Notes: generated from the sequence alone by a model not told the origin. A DNA stretch of 64,000 nucleotides from CAHJXF01 sp038254545 (GCA_038254545.1 JBBSGB010000001.1:109180-173179), one strand, 5' to 3'. Positions 34,774 to 42,965 are shown, numbered from the stretch's first letter. Numbers and translations: made by a program.

Positions 34774-36591
34774 ATGCAGAAAACGATCCTGGCGTCGGCC
34801 GTCGCATTGGCCTTCGCCATCGCAACGCCGGTCTGGGCGAACCCGACCAACAATGGTACCGATGGCACAACAAGCGCCTCAACCGGTAACCAGACCGCAA
34901 CCGCAACGTCGACACAGGGGGGAAATGCACCACAAGCAAACGAGAATTCCACCGCTTCGCAAAACAACAGCGTGGATAGTCGCAACCAGTCGGACAACCG
35001 CAACCAGTCCGATCGGGACAACAACAAGAGCAGCGGTAGCAATCGCAACAACTCCGGCTTGGCTGACGCTGATGGCCATGGAACAGCGGCCGCCAACAAC
35101 GGTTCGACCGCAACGTCGACTCTTAGCAATTCGTTCAACACCAGCAAAGCTGTCGCGCTGAGCCGGCTGGATGGCTCGGTCACTAACATTCGCGTCAACA
35201 ACATAGGCAATAACGCGATCAACAACGGCAACGCCAACGGCGCGATGGGAGGCAATGGCACGGGCGGCAATGCGACGGGCGGCAACAACGGCGGCAACGG
35301 CGGCAACGGTACGGGCGGCGCCGGTGGCTCAGGCGGTGCAAGCGGCGCTGCAAGTGGCGGCGCGGGCGGTGCGGGCGGCAACAGCGGTGCTGCCACCGGC
35401 GGTGCCGGCGGTGCAGGCGGCGCGGGCGGCAACGCAAGCGCGGTGAACGGCAGCGCAACGAACGGCAGCGCTACCGCCGGTCCAGCAACCTACAACGCTG
35501 GTCGTGCGGGAGATGGCGGCAATGGTGGTCGTGCTGGGGATGCGAGGGGTGGAAACGGCGGTGATGGCACCGGGAGAGGCGGCTCGGCTCTTTCCGCGAA
35601 TCTGTCGCGTGGCGGCGCAGCGGACGCTTCGAGCACCTCACGCGGCGGGTCCAGCGAGTCGGAAACCGCGTCGCGTACTGGTGGCGCTCTGAGCGCTTCG
35701 GTCGGTGTCGGCACCGGCGGCCCCGGCGGCGGCGGCGGAGCGAGATCGGGTGGTGCGGGCAGTGCTGATGGCGGCACTTCCGGGAATGCAAACGGGGGGT
35801 CGGCCAACGGCGGTAACGGTGGCACGAGCGGTACACCGCCGTCCGGCGCCGGCGGTACGGGTGGGAGTGCCAACGGAGGTAGCACCGGCGGCGCAGCAGG
35901 CGGCACGACCAGCACAACCGGCAATGCAGGCAATGGCGGCAACGGTTCAGGCGGCTCGGGTACAGGAGGTGCTTCTACCGGAACGACCGGTGCGGCGAGT
36001 GGCACGGCGACGTCCACCGGCGGCGCCGGCACGACGGGTGCTACCAGCGCCACCGGCGGTGGAGGTAATTCGGGCCCTGCGACAGCAACCGCTGGTTCGG
36101 GAACCGGATCCGGAGCTGCGGGCGGCAATGCGACCAACAACGCCGGTAGCGGCGGCGGCGGTGGCGCTTCAACCAACGGTAATGCGACGAGCACGGCCAG
36201 TAACGGCAACGCCACGAACGGCAGCTCGACAGGTGGCACCGCGCAAGGTGCGGCAGGTGCAGTCGGTGCAACCGGGACGAGCACAGCTGGAAACGGAGCA
36301 ACTGGCGCAACCGGTACCAGTTCTGGTGGTACGGGAGCGGCGGGCGCAACCGGCACTGGCGGAGCGGGTGGCGGAACCGGTGGTACAGCAAATGCTGCAG
36401 TCGGGAATGGTGCGGCAGGTGGCGCGGGAGGCAGCAATGCTCCTAACGCTGGAACCTTCAATCTGTCCAACACCATGTCCGCAACCGCGCAGTCTGCGGC
36501 TGGCATCCTCGTCATCAGCCAGAACAGCGGCATCGCAGCTCTGACGCAGCAAAGTGTCAACGTGCAAGCTAACCTGAACGTCGGCAGGTAA
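34774..36591 (+). CDS. Secreted Gly/Ala/Asn/Thr-rich repeat protein, putative fibre or matrix subunit
   Basis: A 605-residue exported protein not assignable to a named family. Signal peptide residues 1-22 (ending PVWA). Residues ~23-120 are rich in Asn, Ser, Gln and Thr. A short conserved-looking segment (VALSRLDGSVTNIRVNNIG, about 128-146) follows. Residues ~147-560 are almost entirely Gly, Ala, Asn, Thr and Ser in GGAGG, GGNGG and GATG-type units, like PGRS or fibroin-like sequence. The last ~27 residues (LVISQNSGIAALTQQSVNVQ...) are not low complexity. There is no Cys. It is first after the sigma-54 promoter and is followed by a stem-loop that may raise its mRNA level. A surface fibre/matrix role is inferred; it is not recognisably FapC. 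Confidence 0.85.
   Translation: MQKTILASAVALAFAIATPVWANPTNNGTDGTTSASTGNQTATATSTQGGNAPQANENSTASQNNSVDSRNQSDNRNQSDRDNNKSSGSNRNNSGLADADGHGTAAANNGSTATSTLSNSFNTSKAVALSRLDGSVTNIRVNNIGNNAINNGNANGAMGGNGTGGNATGGNNGGNGGNGTGGAGGSGGASGAASGGAGGAGGNSGAATGGAGGAGGAGGNASAVNGSATNGSATAGPATYNAGRAGDGGNGGRAGDARGGNGGDGTGRGGSALSANLSRGGAADASSTSRGGSSESETASRTGGALSASVGVGTGGPGGGGGARSGGAGSADGGTSGNANGGSANGGNGGTSGTPPSGAGGTGGSANGGSTGGAAGGTTSTTGNAGNGGNGSGGSGTGGASTGTTGAASGTATSTGGAGTTGATSATGGGGNSGPATATAGSGTGSGAAGGNATNNAGSGGGGGASTNGNATSTASNGNATNGSSTGGTAQGAAGAVGATGTSTAGNGATGATGTSSGGTGAAGATGTGGAGGGTGGTANAAVGNGAAGGAGGSNAPNAGTFNLSNTMSATAQSAAGILVISQNSGIAALTQQSVNVQANLNVGR
35212..36456 (+). repeat. Degenerate Gly-codon repeat tract
   Basis: About 1.2 kb of GGC/GGT/GCA/AAC/ACC codons in short degenerate units encodes the Gly-rich core of the fibre-like protein. 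The opposite strand is open as a proline-rich shadow, which is a by-product of this composition. Confidence 0.85.
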
Positions 36592-36600
36592 TCGGCGCTT

Positions 36601-36629
36601 ACGCCGGAGGCGCCTTTTGCCTCCGGCGT
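36601..36629 (+). terminator. Stem-loop after the Gly-rich gene
   Basis: ACGCCGGAGGC (36601-36611) and GCCTCCGGCGT (36619-36629) form a perfect 11 bp stem with a 7-base loop, nine bases after the stop. No T-run follows, so it more likely acts as an mRNA 3' stabiliser or partial terminator within the operon. Confidence 0.65.
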
Positions 36630-36650
36630 GTTGGTTAAAAGGGGACGGGT

Positions 36651-37031
36651 ATGTTGAACAAACGCGGTGGGTTCATTACCGGTTTGGCGTTGTTGGGGAC
36701 TCTCTTTTCGTCAACGCCAGTGATGGCGGAGGACGAGGATACCGTGCCTGTGACGCATGCAGTTGCGCCATTGAAAAGCCCATTCGGGGGGAAAGTTCTG
36801 GATCAGAAGGCATTGGCCAAGCAACGCGGCGGTTCCGATCCGGGAGTATTGAACGACATGAAACTGAATGGCGTCGTCAGCGATAACCGTGCATCCAACC
36901 TCACAACCGGAAACAATGCCATTACCGATGGCGCCTTCAATGGAGTCAGCGGCGTGCCACTTGTGGTTCAGAACTCCGGCAACAACGTCTTGATTCAAAG
37001 CGCCACGATTATCAACGTGCAAGTCAAATAG
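36651..37031 (+). CDS. Small exported protein with double-glycine-type motif
   Basis: A 126-residue protein of no named family. A signal peptide covers about residues 1-26 (ending PVMA). At 50-61 it has LDQKALAKQRGG, which fits the double-glycine leader pattern L-12, L-7, G-2, G-1 cut by C39 peptidases; the next gene encodes one. The 65 residues after it (DMKLNGVVSDNRASNL, then PLVVQNSGNNVLIQSATIIN) are Asn/Ser/Val rich, with beta-strand character. Its end resembles the ends of the neighbouring Gly-rich and 820-residue proteins. Role inferred: minor subunit or nucleator of the fibre system. Confidence 0.82.
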   Translation: MLNKRGGFITGLALLGTLFSSTPVMAEDEDTVPVTHAVAPLKSPFGGKVLDQKALAKQRGGSDPGVLNDMKLNGVVSDNRASNLTTGNNAITDGAFNGVSGVPLVVQNSGNNVLIQSATIINVQVK

Positions 37032-37049
37032 ACCTCCACGCGAATTATC

Positions 37050-37736
37050 ATGAAAGCGCAAGCGATTCTATGGATGTTGCTGGCAGCGTTTTCTCCGGGC
37101 CGAGCCGTAGCGGGTTCGGTGGAGTTGCCAATACAGGTGGGGGGCGGATATACAGTTCCGGTAACGAGTTTGAAGGAAGCACGATTCAGCGCGACGGTTC
37201 GGCAGCAATACGATTTCAGCTGCGGGTCCGCCGCGCTTTCTACTTTGCTGACCTATCAATACGGTTACCCCATTCAAGAGCAAACAGCGTTCGAGGAAAT
37301 GTTTCAACTTGGCGACCGGGAAAAAATTCAACGAGAAGGCTTTTCCCTTTTGGATCTCAAGGTGTTTCTCGAGAAGCACGGGTTTCATGCTGATGGTTTC
37401 GAAGCACCGCTGGACAAACTTGAAAGTGCGAGTATCCCCGCGATCGTCCTTCTCAAGGAAAATGGCTATAGCCATTTTGTCGTCATCAAAGGGGTTCGTG
37501 ACGGACGGGTATTGATTGGCGATCCAGCCGGCGGTACCCGAGTCTTGACGCGCAATCACTTTGAATCGATCTGGATGAACCAGATTCTCTTTGTCATCAG
37601 TAACAAAACGGATATTGCGCGCTTCAATGCAGCAGCGGACTGGGGCGCCGCGCCGCGCGCTCCAATCGGCACCGGCGTGAACCGCGATGGTCTGGCAGGC
37701 ACGCTCCTGCTCAAGCACGGCCCCTCGGACTTTTGA
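37050..37736 (+). CDS. Periplasmic C39-family cysteine peptidase, FapD-like
   Basis: A 228-residue exported peptidase. The signal peptide (residues 1-21, ending AVAG) is followed by a complete C39 domain. The oxyanion Gln is in RQQYDFSCGS (52 or 53), the nucleophile is Cys58, the catalytic His142 is in YSHFVVIKG and Asp158 is in LIGDPAGG. Unlike bacteriocin exporters there is no ABC transporter attached, so it should act alone in the periplasm, as proposed for FapD in Pseudomonas amyloid operons. It begins 18 bases after the small protein gene and ends 15 bases before the 820-residue protein; both neighbours contain a C39-type motif. Confidence 0.92.
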   Translation: MKAQAILWMLLAAFSPGRAVAGSVELPIQVGGGYTVPVTSLKEARFSATVRQQYDFSCGSAALSTLLTYQYGYPIQEQTAFEEMFQLGDREKIQREGFSLLDLKVFLEKHGFHADGFEAPLDKLESASIPAIVLLKENGYSHFVVIKGVRDGRVLIGDPAGGTRVLTRNHFESIWMNQILFVISNKTDIARFNAAADWGAAPRAPIGTGVNRDGLAGTLLLKHGPSDF

Positions 37737-37751
37737 GCGGTCCCCTTTTTC

Positions 37752-40214
37752 ATGAAGCCGCCTCCGCGATACCTCGCCGTGCTTATTTCGTTGATCGGCC
37801 TTGGTATTCCATGGCCCGAAGTCGCGTTCGGCTTGGGAAAACCCGGATTATCGTCCCCCGCACCGGATGTCGATGCGAAGGACGAGGCGATTCGAAATGT
37901 GCTGGGCCTCCGGGAGACGCCGAAAAATCACGAGGCCGCGCGTATGATTTTTCGCTCGAAGGATACGAAAGCAAGGTCGCGAGCGAACGTAGCGGCGGTA
38001 GATCATAGCGACGATGTGAGGTGGGACCGTACTGTCTTGGGCCTGGAGCCGAAGAAAAGCGCCATCGGTGCAAACCTCGGTCATCCGCCCCAGCGGCGTG
38101 AAGCGGTGCAAGCCGAACAGCTCGCGAGGATTCGATCCATCCTTGGAATTGAAGCGCACGACGACATTGCGAGCGTTCATTTATCGCAGCGAGTCGATCG
38201 TGTGAAAGAGGTGCTCTCGCGACCCGCAGTGGTATCCGCTTCGACGCCAGTTCAGCAGTCCAAGCGCGAGCCCATGCCGGCAATTTCAGCGTCTTCACCG
38301 GAACCTGTCGAGGTTTCTACGGAAGCGCCGCAATTGCTGTCGCCGATGCCAGCCCCCACCGGCGAGATGATTGTGGCGGCGATATTCGGCGATGGGTCGG
38401 CGCCCAAGAACCCAAAGCACTTTCGCGATGAACCGCTACCGATGCTCGCGGATGAATTCGCGTCCAACGTGCGGCGGCAAGACAGGCGCTTGCCCCTATT
38501 GATGCTTGTACCTTCGCGGCTTGGCGATGAGGGCGAGCCGAGCACTGAGCCCCTGTCGAGCGACTCGGTCGAGCACCGCGGCGATCATCCGAATGCGATT
38601 GCGCTTGCTACCCCATCAGAGTTGACAGCCGATTACCTCGATCCTCTGATGCCGCTGCTTCGCGCTCTCAGGATGTCGGGCAATCAACAGGACGCTGCAA
38701 ATGCATCGATGGATGGCGGCTTGGCAATTCCCGACGCACCGAGCGCGATGATCGTTGCAGAAGCGGCCAATGATGAATATGTGGAATTGCCGACAGCGGG
38801 TGTCGATGAGCGGGAACCCTATTCTCCTCTGGCACCGCTGGCAATTACGAGCCGGAGCTCCCACGAATCCGAAGCGCCTGTCATCGCCTTGCTGACCAAG
38901 ATCGAATTGCCGCAAAAACCGATTCTATCGACGCCTTCGTCAACGGAGGTACTCGTCGAATTGGTTCAGCCCGATGTCGATGCACCTACAGTGCCGAAGC
39001 AACAGTCCAGTGCCGAGATCGCGCTGGGTGAACTTTGGATTCCGACACCGCTGAAAACGGCCGGGCCGGCCTCGAATGCATCAGACATTCCGCTGTTGCC
39101 GCCCGACATCCGCCCACAGTTACTTCAAGCCAAACTCCAATACCCGGCCACTGACACGCGCGGCTTGTCGCAGCTGAATAAATCGTTGTCCGCCCAGTTC
39201 GATATTTTCGATCCTGGAATGCCGGCCCCCATAAGCGCCGAGACTCACGAATTGATGGCGCTCAGAGAAGCGCTTTCGACCTGGTTCGATATATTCGATC
39301 CGAGAATGATTGCGCCACGCGCCATCAAACAGCCCATCGAAGACCAGGTCACGGCTGGATCGACCTCTGATTCAGAACCTCAGACCTTCGATATTTTCGA
39401 CGGCGCGTTGCTTGCGCACCCCGACAGCGACGCGTTGTTCACGGCTCCGGTCGGCCTGGTACGGGCACAAACCTTGCCCAAATTCGCGATAGCACCGATT
39501 GATCTTCGCTTGAGCAGGATGGATTCGATCGAGTCGCCTTATGCGCAACGAGAGAGCGACGAGACGGCAGCGTCGCGTATCCCCACCGCGATAGCGACCA
39601 ATCCACAAGAGCAGATCACGGCCCGCGTCCCCAAAGAAAGCACCATCGAAGAGGCAATGGCAAGGCGCACCCTTGCCGCATCGGCACCAATCGAGTCTAG
39701 GGAAGTTCCGCTTGAATCTGCCAAGGGGGCGAACGGCACAAGCGATTTTTTCTCCGCTATTGCAGAGTCGGACGAATTGCGAACGAATCCGCTGCAAGGC
39801 GATCTGGTTTCATTGAGCAACTCCAAGCTCGACCAAATGCGCGGGGGTTTCGAAACCCCAACAGGATTGACGATTTCATTCGGTATCGAGCGCGCCGTCT
39901 ATATCAACGGAAACCTCGTGACCACCACGAGCTTGAATGTTTCGGATCTGAGCAAGCTTTCTGCCGGGGCGGCTCAAGCGGCCGGATTGAGCGGTGCGAG
40001 TCTCGGACTGATTCAAAACGGCCAAGGCAATACTTTTGCCCCTGGCCAGATTGCTGCATCGAGCGTTGCTACAGTAATTCAGAACACATTGAACGATCAG
40101 AAAATCCAGGGCATCACATTGATCAACGCAACGGTCAATAGTCTCGATTTGATCAGGCGCTCCAATGTGCAGTCGTCGATCCTCAATGGGCTGACCGATT
40201 CGCTTCGCCGATAA
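37752..40214 (+). CDS. Large disordered exported protein with C-terminal conserved domain
   Basis: An 820-residue protein of no named family. The N-terminus has a hydrophobic segment (about 8-27) consistent with a signal peptide. Residues ~45-155 carry repeats of a VLGLE-type motif (IRNVLGLR at 47, RTVLGLE at 93, IRSILGIE at 127). Then follows a long Pro/Glu/Ser/Ala-rich disordered stretch with three FDIFD units (encoded at 39198, 39285 and 39387). At 688-699, LSNSKLDQMRGG matches the double-glycine leader consensus almost perfectly. The 121 residues after it form the only conserved-looking domain (LTISFGIERAVYINGNLV, then VIQNTLNDQKIQGITLIN). Cleavage by the adjacent C39 peptidase would release that domain; this is inference. 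Confidence 0.82.
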   Translation: MKPPPRYLAVLISLIGLGIPWPEVAFGLGKPGLSSPAPDVDAKDEAIRNVLGLRETPKNHEAARMIFRSKDTKARSRANVAAVDHSDDVRWDRTVLGLEPKKSAIGANLGHPPQRREAVQAEQLARIRSILGIEAHDDIASVHLSQRVDRVKEVLSRPAVVSASTPVQQSKREPMPAISASSPEPVEVSTEAPQLLSPMPAPTGEMIVAAIFGDGSAPKNPKHFRDEPLPMLADEFASNVRRQDRRLPLLMLVPSRLGDEGEPSTEPLSSDSVEHRGDHPNAIALATPSELTADYLDPLMPLLRALRMSGNQQDAANASMDGGLAIPDAPSAMIVAEAANDEYVELPTAGVDEREPYSPLAPLAITSRSSHESEAPVIALLTKIELPQKPILSTPSSTEVLVELVQPDVDAPTVPKQQSSAEIALGELWIPTPLKTAGPASNASDIPLLPPDIRPQLLQAKLQYPATDTRGLSQLNKSLSAQFDIFDPGMPAPISAETHELMALREALSTWFDIFDPRMIAPRAIKQPIEDQVTAGSTSDSEPQTFDIFDGALLAHPDSDALFTAPVGLVRAQTLPKFAIAPIDLRLSRMDSIESPYAQRESDETAASRIPTAIATNPQEQITARVPKESTIEEAMARRTLAASAPIESREVPLESAKGANGTSDFFSAIAESDELRTNPLQGDLVSLSNSKLDQMRGGFETPTGLTISFGIERAVYINGNLVTTTSLNVSDLSKLSAGAAQAAGLSGASLGLIQNGQGNTFAPGQIAASSVATVIQNTLNDQKIQGITLINATVNSLDLIRRSNVQSSILNGLTDSLRR

Positions 40215-40257
40215 CCGTTCAAACGCCGGCAATATCGGGGCGCAACGCAATGTGCGC

Positions 40258-41589
40258 CTAAAGAGACATCGGCATCCTGAGCGTCAGGGTAAGGTCCGGC
40301 GTATCACGCGTTAATCCCGCACCGAGCGTTAAGCTCACCGTCCGCTGGCTGCTCAATCGCAACGAATAGCCGAGCAACAAGGTTCCTAGCTGGACACGAA
40401 CCGAGTCTGGCGCAACATGGCCATTCAACTTGGTCTTGCCGACAGACGCATGGTCGTAGCCGATGCTGAACGAAGACCTCTCGTTGAGCGCCAGGCCCAT
40501 CCCGAAGTTGAATCCGAAAATTCCTCCCGGCGAAACGCTGCCCAGATCCTCTGGACCGGTATCGGTACGACGAATCACGTCACCGCGCCTGAAGCTGTGC
40601 AAATAGCTGACGGTCCCGAAGAACACTGCGGGATCGGATGGGTATAGCACGGTGAGCGCCGGTTGCAATCCATAGAAGCCGGAACCGGTCGGCAAACTGG
40701 TCTGCACCCCATCGTTGCGAAAACCGAGAACTGCCCGTGAGGTCTCGACTTCGAAGGGATCCTTGCCGGTTCTGGATTTGAACCGAAGGCTGCCGATGTA
40801 GTACGGCCTGTCCGCGCCGCCATCGTTGAATTGATAGCGTGCCGTTGCCTCGATATCACCGATGCCGTGACCCGAGGAGTCGAAGACGGTCGTATTCGAT
40901 GCCGCACCCTGCAGAAATTCTCGCCCGACGCCGGTATCGGAACGATAGACATACGGGACTCGCGCCTCCAGTTCGAGCCGATTCGTCACCCCGTATCGCG
41001 TCGTCAGCGCACCGATGAACGTGTTTCGCTTGACCTCGCGAACGTCGATCAAGCCGATGAGAATCGCCGGGATGATCGTATAGCCGACCAAGGCGACGCG
41101 ATTGTTCGACGAATACGAATACTGCACCGACGGCTCAAGGCCGAACTTGCCCTTCGGCGTCAAGATACCAGTCTGCTCGAATATGGGAGCGACATTGAGA
41201 CGTCCTTCCTGAGTCGGCGCCTGACCAACCGGCTGCGGGGGACTCGCCTGGGCGATTTGCTCTGGCGGATTCGGATTGGTCCCCGTACTTGCTGCGGCGG
41301 GGATGGTATTGGCACCGGGGGCGGTGCCGGCACCGCGTTTTCTTGCCAGCGTTTCCAGCCCCAGCGCCCGGCGAACGTCATTCAGGCTCGCTTCTTCCTC
41401 GGCGAGCGTGCGTCTGAGCGCTTCCATGCGACGGGTCTGGTCCGCGACCTGCCGCTTGAGCGCTTCGAGTCGCGCCTCGGCTTCGTCGAGCGACTCCGCG
41501 GCTACGGCGGCATGCATCGCATTGACGACGAAAACTGCCGCAATACCAAGGGGCATCAAGCGCCGCGACAATCTGTGTTCTTGTTTCAT
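40258..41589 (-). CDS. Outer-membrane beta-barrel with N-terminal coiled coil, FapF-like
   Basis: A 443-residue protein. A signal peptide covers ~1-31 (ending AVAA). A heptad-type coiled coil follows (about 32-73, EAEARLEALKRQVADQTRRM onward). Then comes DVRRALGLETLARKRGA (71-87), which contains both a VLGLE-type motif like those in the 820-residue protein and a GA form of the double-glycine pattern. After a Pro/Gln-rich linker (to ~130) there is a ~300-residue barrel of alternating strands (LEPSVQYSYSSNNRVAL, LRFKSRTG, TVSLTLGAGLT). Coiled coil plus barrel is the FapF architecture. It is transcribed opposite to and converging on the other genes. Family resemblance to FapF is by architecture, not by recognised sequence identity. 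Confidence 0.8.
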   Translation of the reverse strand: MKQEHRLSRRLMPLGIAAVFVVNAMHAAVAAESLDEAEARLEALKRQVADQTRRMEALRRTLAEEEASLNDVRRALGLETLARKRGAGTAPGANTIPAAASTGTNPNPPEQIAQASPPQPVGQAPTQEGRLNVAPIFEQTGILTPKGKFGLEPSVQYSYSSNNRVALVGYTIIPAILIGLIDVREVKRNTFIGALTTRYGVTNRLELEARVPYVYRSDTGVGREFLQGAASNTTVFDSSGHGIGDIEATARYQFNDGGADRPYYIGSLRFKSRTGKDPFEVETSRAVLGFRNDGVQTSLPTGSGFYGLQPALTVLYPSDPAVFFGTVSYLHSFRRGDVIRRTDTGPEDLGSVSPGGIFGFNFGMGLALNERSSFSIGYDHASVGKTKLNGHVAPDSVRVQLGTLLLGYSLRLSSQRTVSLTLGAGLTRDTPDLTLTLRMPMSL

Positions 41590-41846
41590 CGACCTTCACC
41601 CCCTGCGGATTCGTGACGAGTTGCTATTACCAACGCGATTCTGCGAATTCTCTATCCATTCTGTTAAAGGCGGATTGCAAGATGGATTCTGCGATAACCC
41701 CAATCGATCGGCAAGAACGAAATGCAGAGCCGAGTAACTTCCGCGCCGATACAACAGTTTGATTTACGCTCGGTGAGCGCTCGCAGGTATTTCGGACGCC
41801 ATAACACGAGTTAAAAGGCGGTGCAAAAGCAAACCGGCGCTCAGCC
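41590..41846 (-). promoter_or_regulatory. Leader region of the barrel gene
   Basis: A 257-base gap without a gene. It contains two copies of GATTCTGCGA (41637-41646 and 41685-41694, plus-strand reading). I find no sigma-54 motif on the coding strand. Function is unknown. Confidence 0.3.
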
Positions 41847-42923
41847 CTATTGGCCCGAACACAGCCCGAGAATCCGCTGACTTTGTGAGCAAGCGCCAGG
41901 GGAAGACGGGCCTTGCGCGCGCGCAGGAACCGATGGCTTGGGCGTAGCCGCTACGCAGGTACGCAGCACACGCTCGATGGGCTGATAGTAGAGCCAGCCC
42001 GCGCCGAGTTCCGGCAGGTTCATTTCAACGTCGCGCCACTTTGGATGCCCTTCGGTCTGCAGTACGGGAAAGTTCTGACACAAGGAACGCGCAAATCGCG
42101 TCATGTGATCGGTGGTCTGCTTGTACGTGTAGTCGTACGTAACCAGTAAGGCCTTGATGGCCAGTCCAGGGACGTCCTGCTCCAGCCAATTCGGATAGCT
42201 TGCAGAACGAATGGTCGCGGGGAAATAAGTCTGCAGAGCCGCGTTCGTCGCCGCATTGTCCGGGTCGACCTTGAGTAGCCGCACAAGCTGCTTGGCCTCC
42301 GGCTTCATGTCGGCCAGCAATTTTGCCGGCTGCCCTGCGACGATCACGACGACGTCGAGATTTTTTTCAGTCGTGAGCTTGACGAGCGCTTCCTCATTGG
42401 AGAGAAAGCTGGCATTTCCATCGGCGATCGGTTGGCCGAACATCAAGCGATAAATCGTTGTCGCGCTCAATGCGGTGCCGCTCTGCAATCTGTCCACGTT
42501 CATTCTCTTGTCTTTTATTTCGTGGACATACTGCAATGGTGAATCGGCTCGGACGATGAAATAGATCTCCTCGTTGTACAAAGGCATGACGACGCGCAAC
42601 GGTCGAATCAGCCGGCTCGCATCGGCGTTTCCCGCAGCCGCGTAGTCGAGAAATGCCTGATAGACATCGGACTGGACAATCGCCAATTTGACGTTCGCCT
42701 CGTAACGCAAGCGATTCAGGTTATCTGCCGAACCTTTGGACGAAAGAACATCGAGGACCATATCCGCATCGGGAGCCACAAACTTCGCGAGATCACGGCC
42801 GATCTGTATGTACGTGCCGCGCTCGGATGCAGTGACGATCTTGTATTCGACCGCAGCGTGCGCCGAGACGCTTGCCAGCATGACCAGTGCGGAGCAAAGA
42901 CCGAGTATCAGCGACTTGTGCAT
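41847..42923 (-). CDS. TAXI-family TRAP-type solute-binding protein, orphan
   Basis: Periplasmic binding protein of 358 residues with a clear signal peptide (ending VSAHA). The mature start VEYKIVTASERGTYIQIGRDLAKFV and later VEIKDKRMNVDR-like VHEIKDKRMNVDRLQSGTALSAT match TAXI (NMT1-type) receptors. No TRAP permease gene is nearby, so it either serves a distant transporter or has another role. The C-terminal ~35 residues are a Pro/Ser-rich tail with three Cys residues, absent from ordinary binding proteins. It lies between dnaB and the barrel gene on the same strand. Confidence 0.85.
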   Translation of the reverse strand: MHKSLILGLCSALVMLASVSAHAAVEYKIVTASERGTYIQIGRDLAKFVAPDADMVLDVLSSKGSADNLNRLRYEANVKLAIVQSDVYQAFLDYAAAGNADASRLIRPLRVVMPLYNEEIYFIVRADSPLQYVHEIKDKRMNVDRLQSGTALSATTIYRLMFGQPIADGNASFLSNEEALVKLTTEKNLDVVVIVAGQPAKLLADMKPEAKQLVRLLKVDPDNAATNAALQTYFPATIRSASYPNWLEQDVPGLAIKALLVTYDYTYKQTTDHMTRFARSLCQNFPVLQTEGHPKWRDVEMNLPELGAGWLYYQPIERVLRTCVAATPKPSVPARAQGPSSPGACSQSQRILGLCSGQ

Positions 42924-42965
42924 GATCGACCCCTTCTCCCCGGTTTTCCGAATTGAGCGATGTCG

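Noticed and set aside
35490..36560. 356-codon proline/alanine-rich frame opposite the Gly-rich gene
   Set aside because: It is the complement of glycine codons; no start context and no homology-like features.
34774..36591. Collagen-like or mycobacterial PE_PGRS protein
   Set aside because: No sustained Gly-X-Y periodicity and no PE domain; only composition is similar.
41590..41846. Second sigma-54 promoter, for the barrel gene
   Set aside because: No GC/GG pair with the right spacing on the minus strand.
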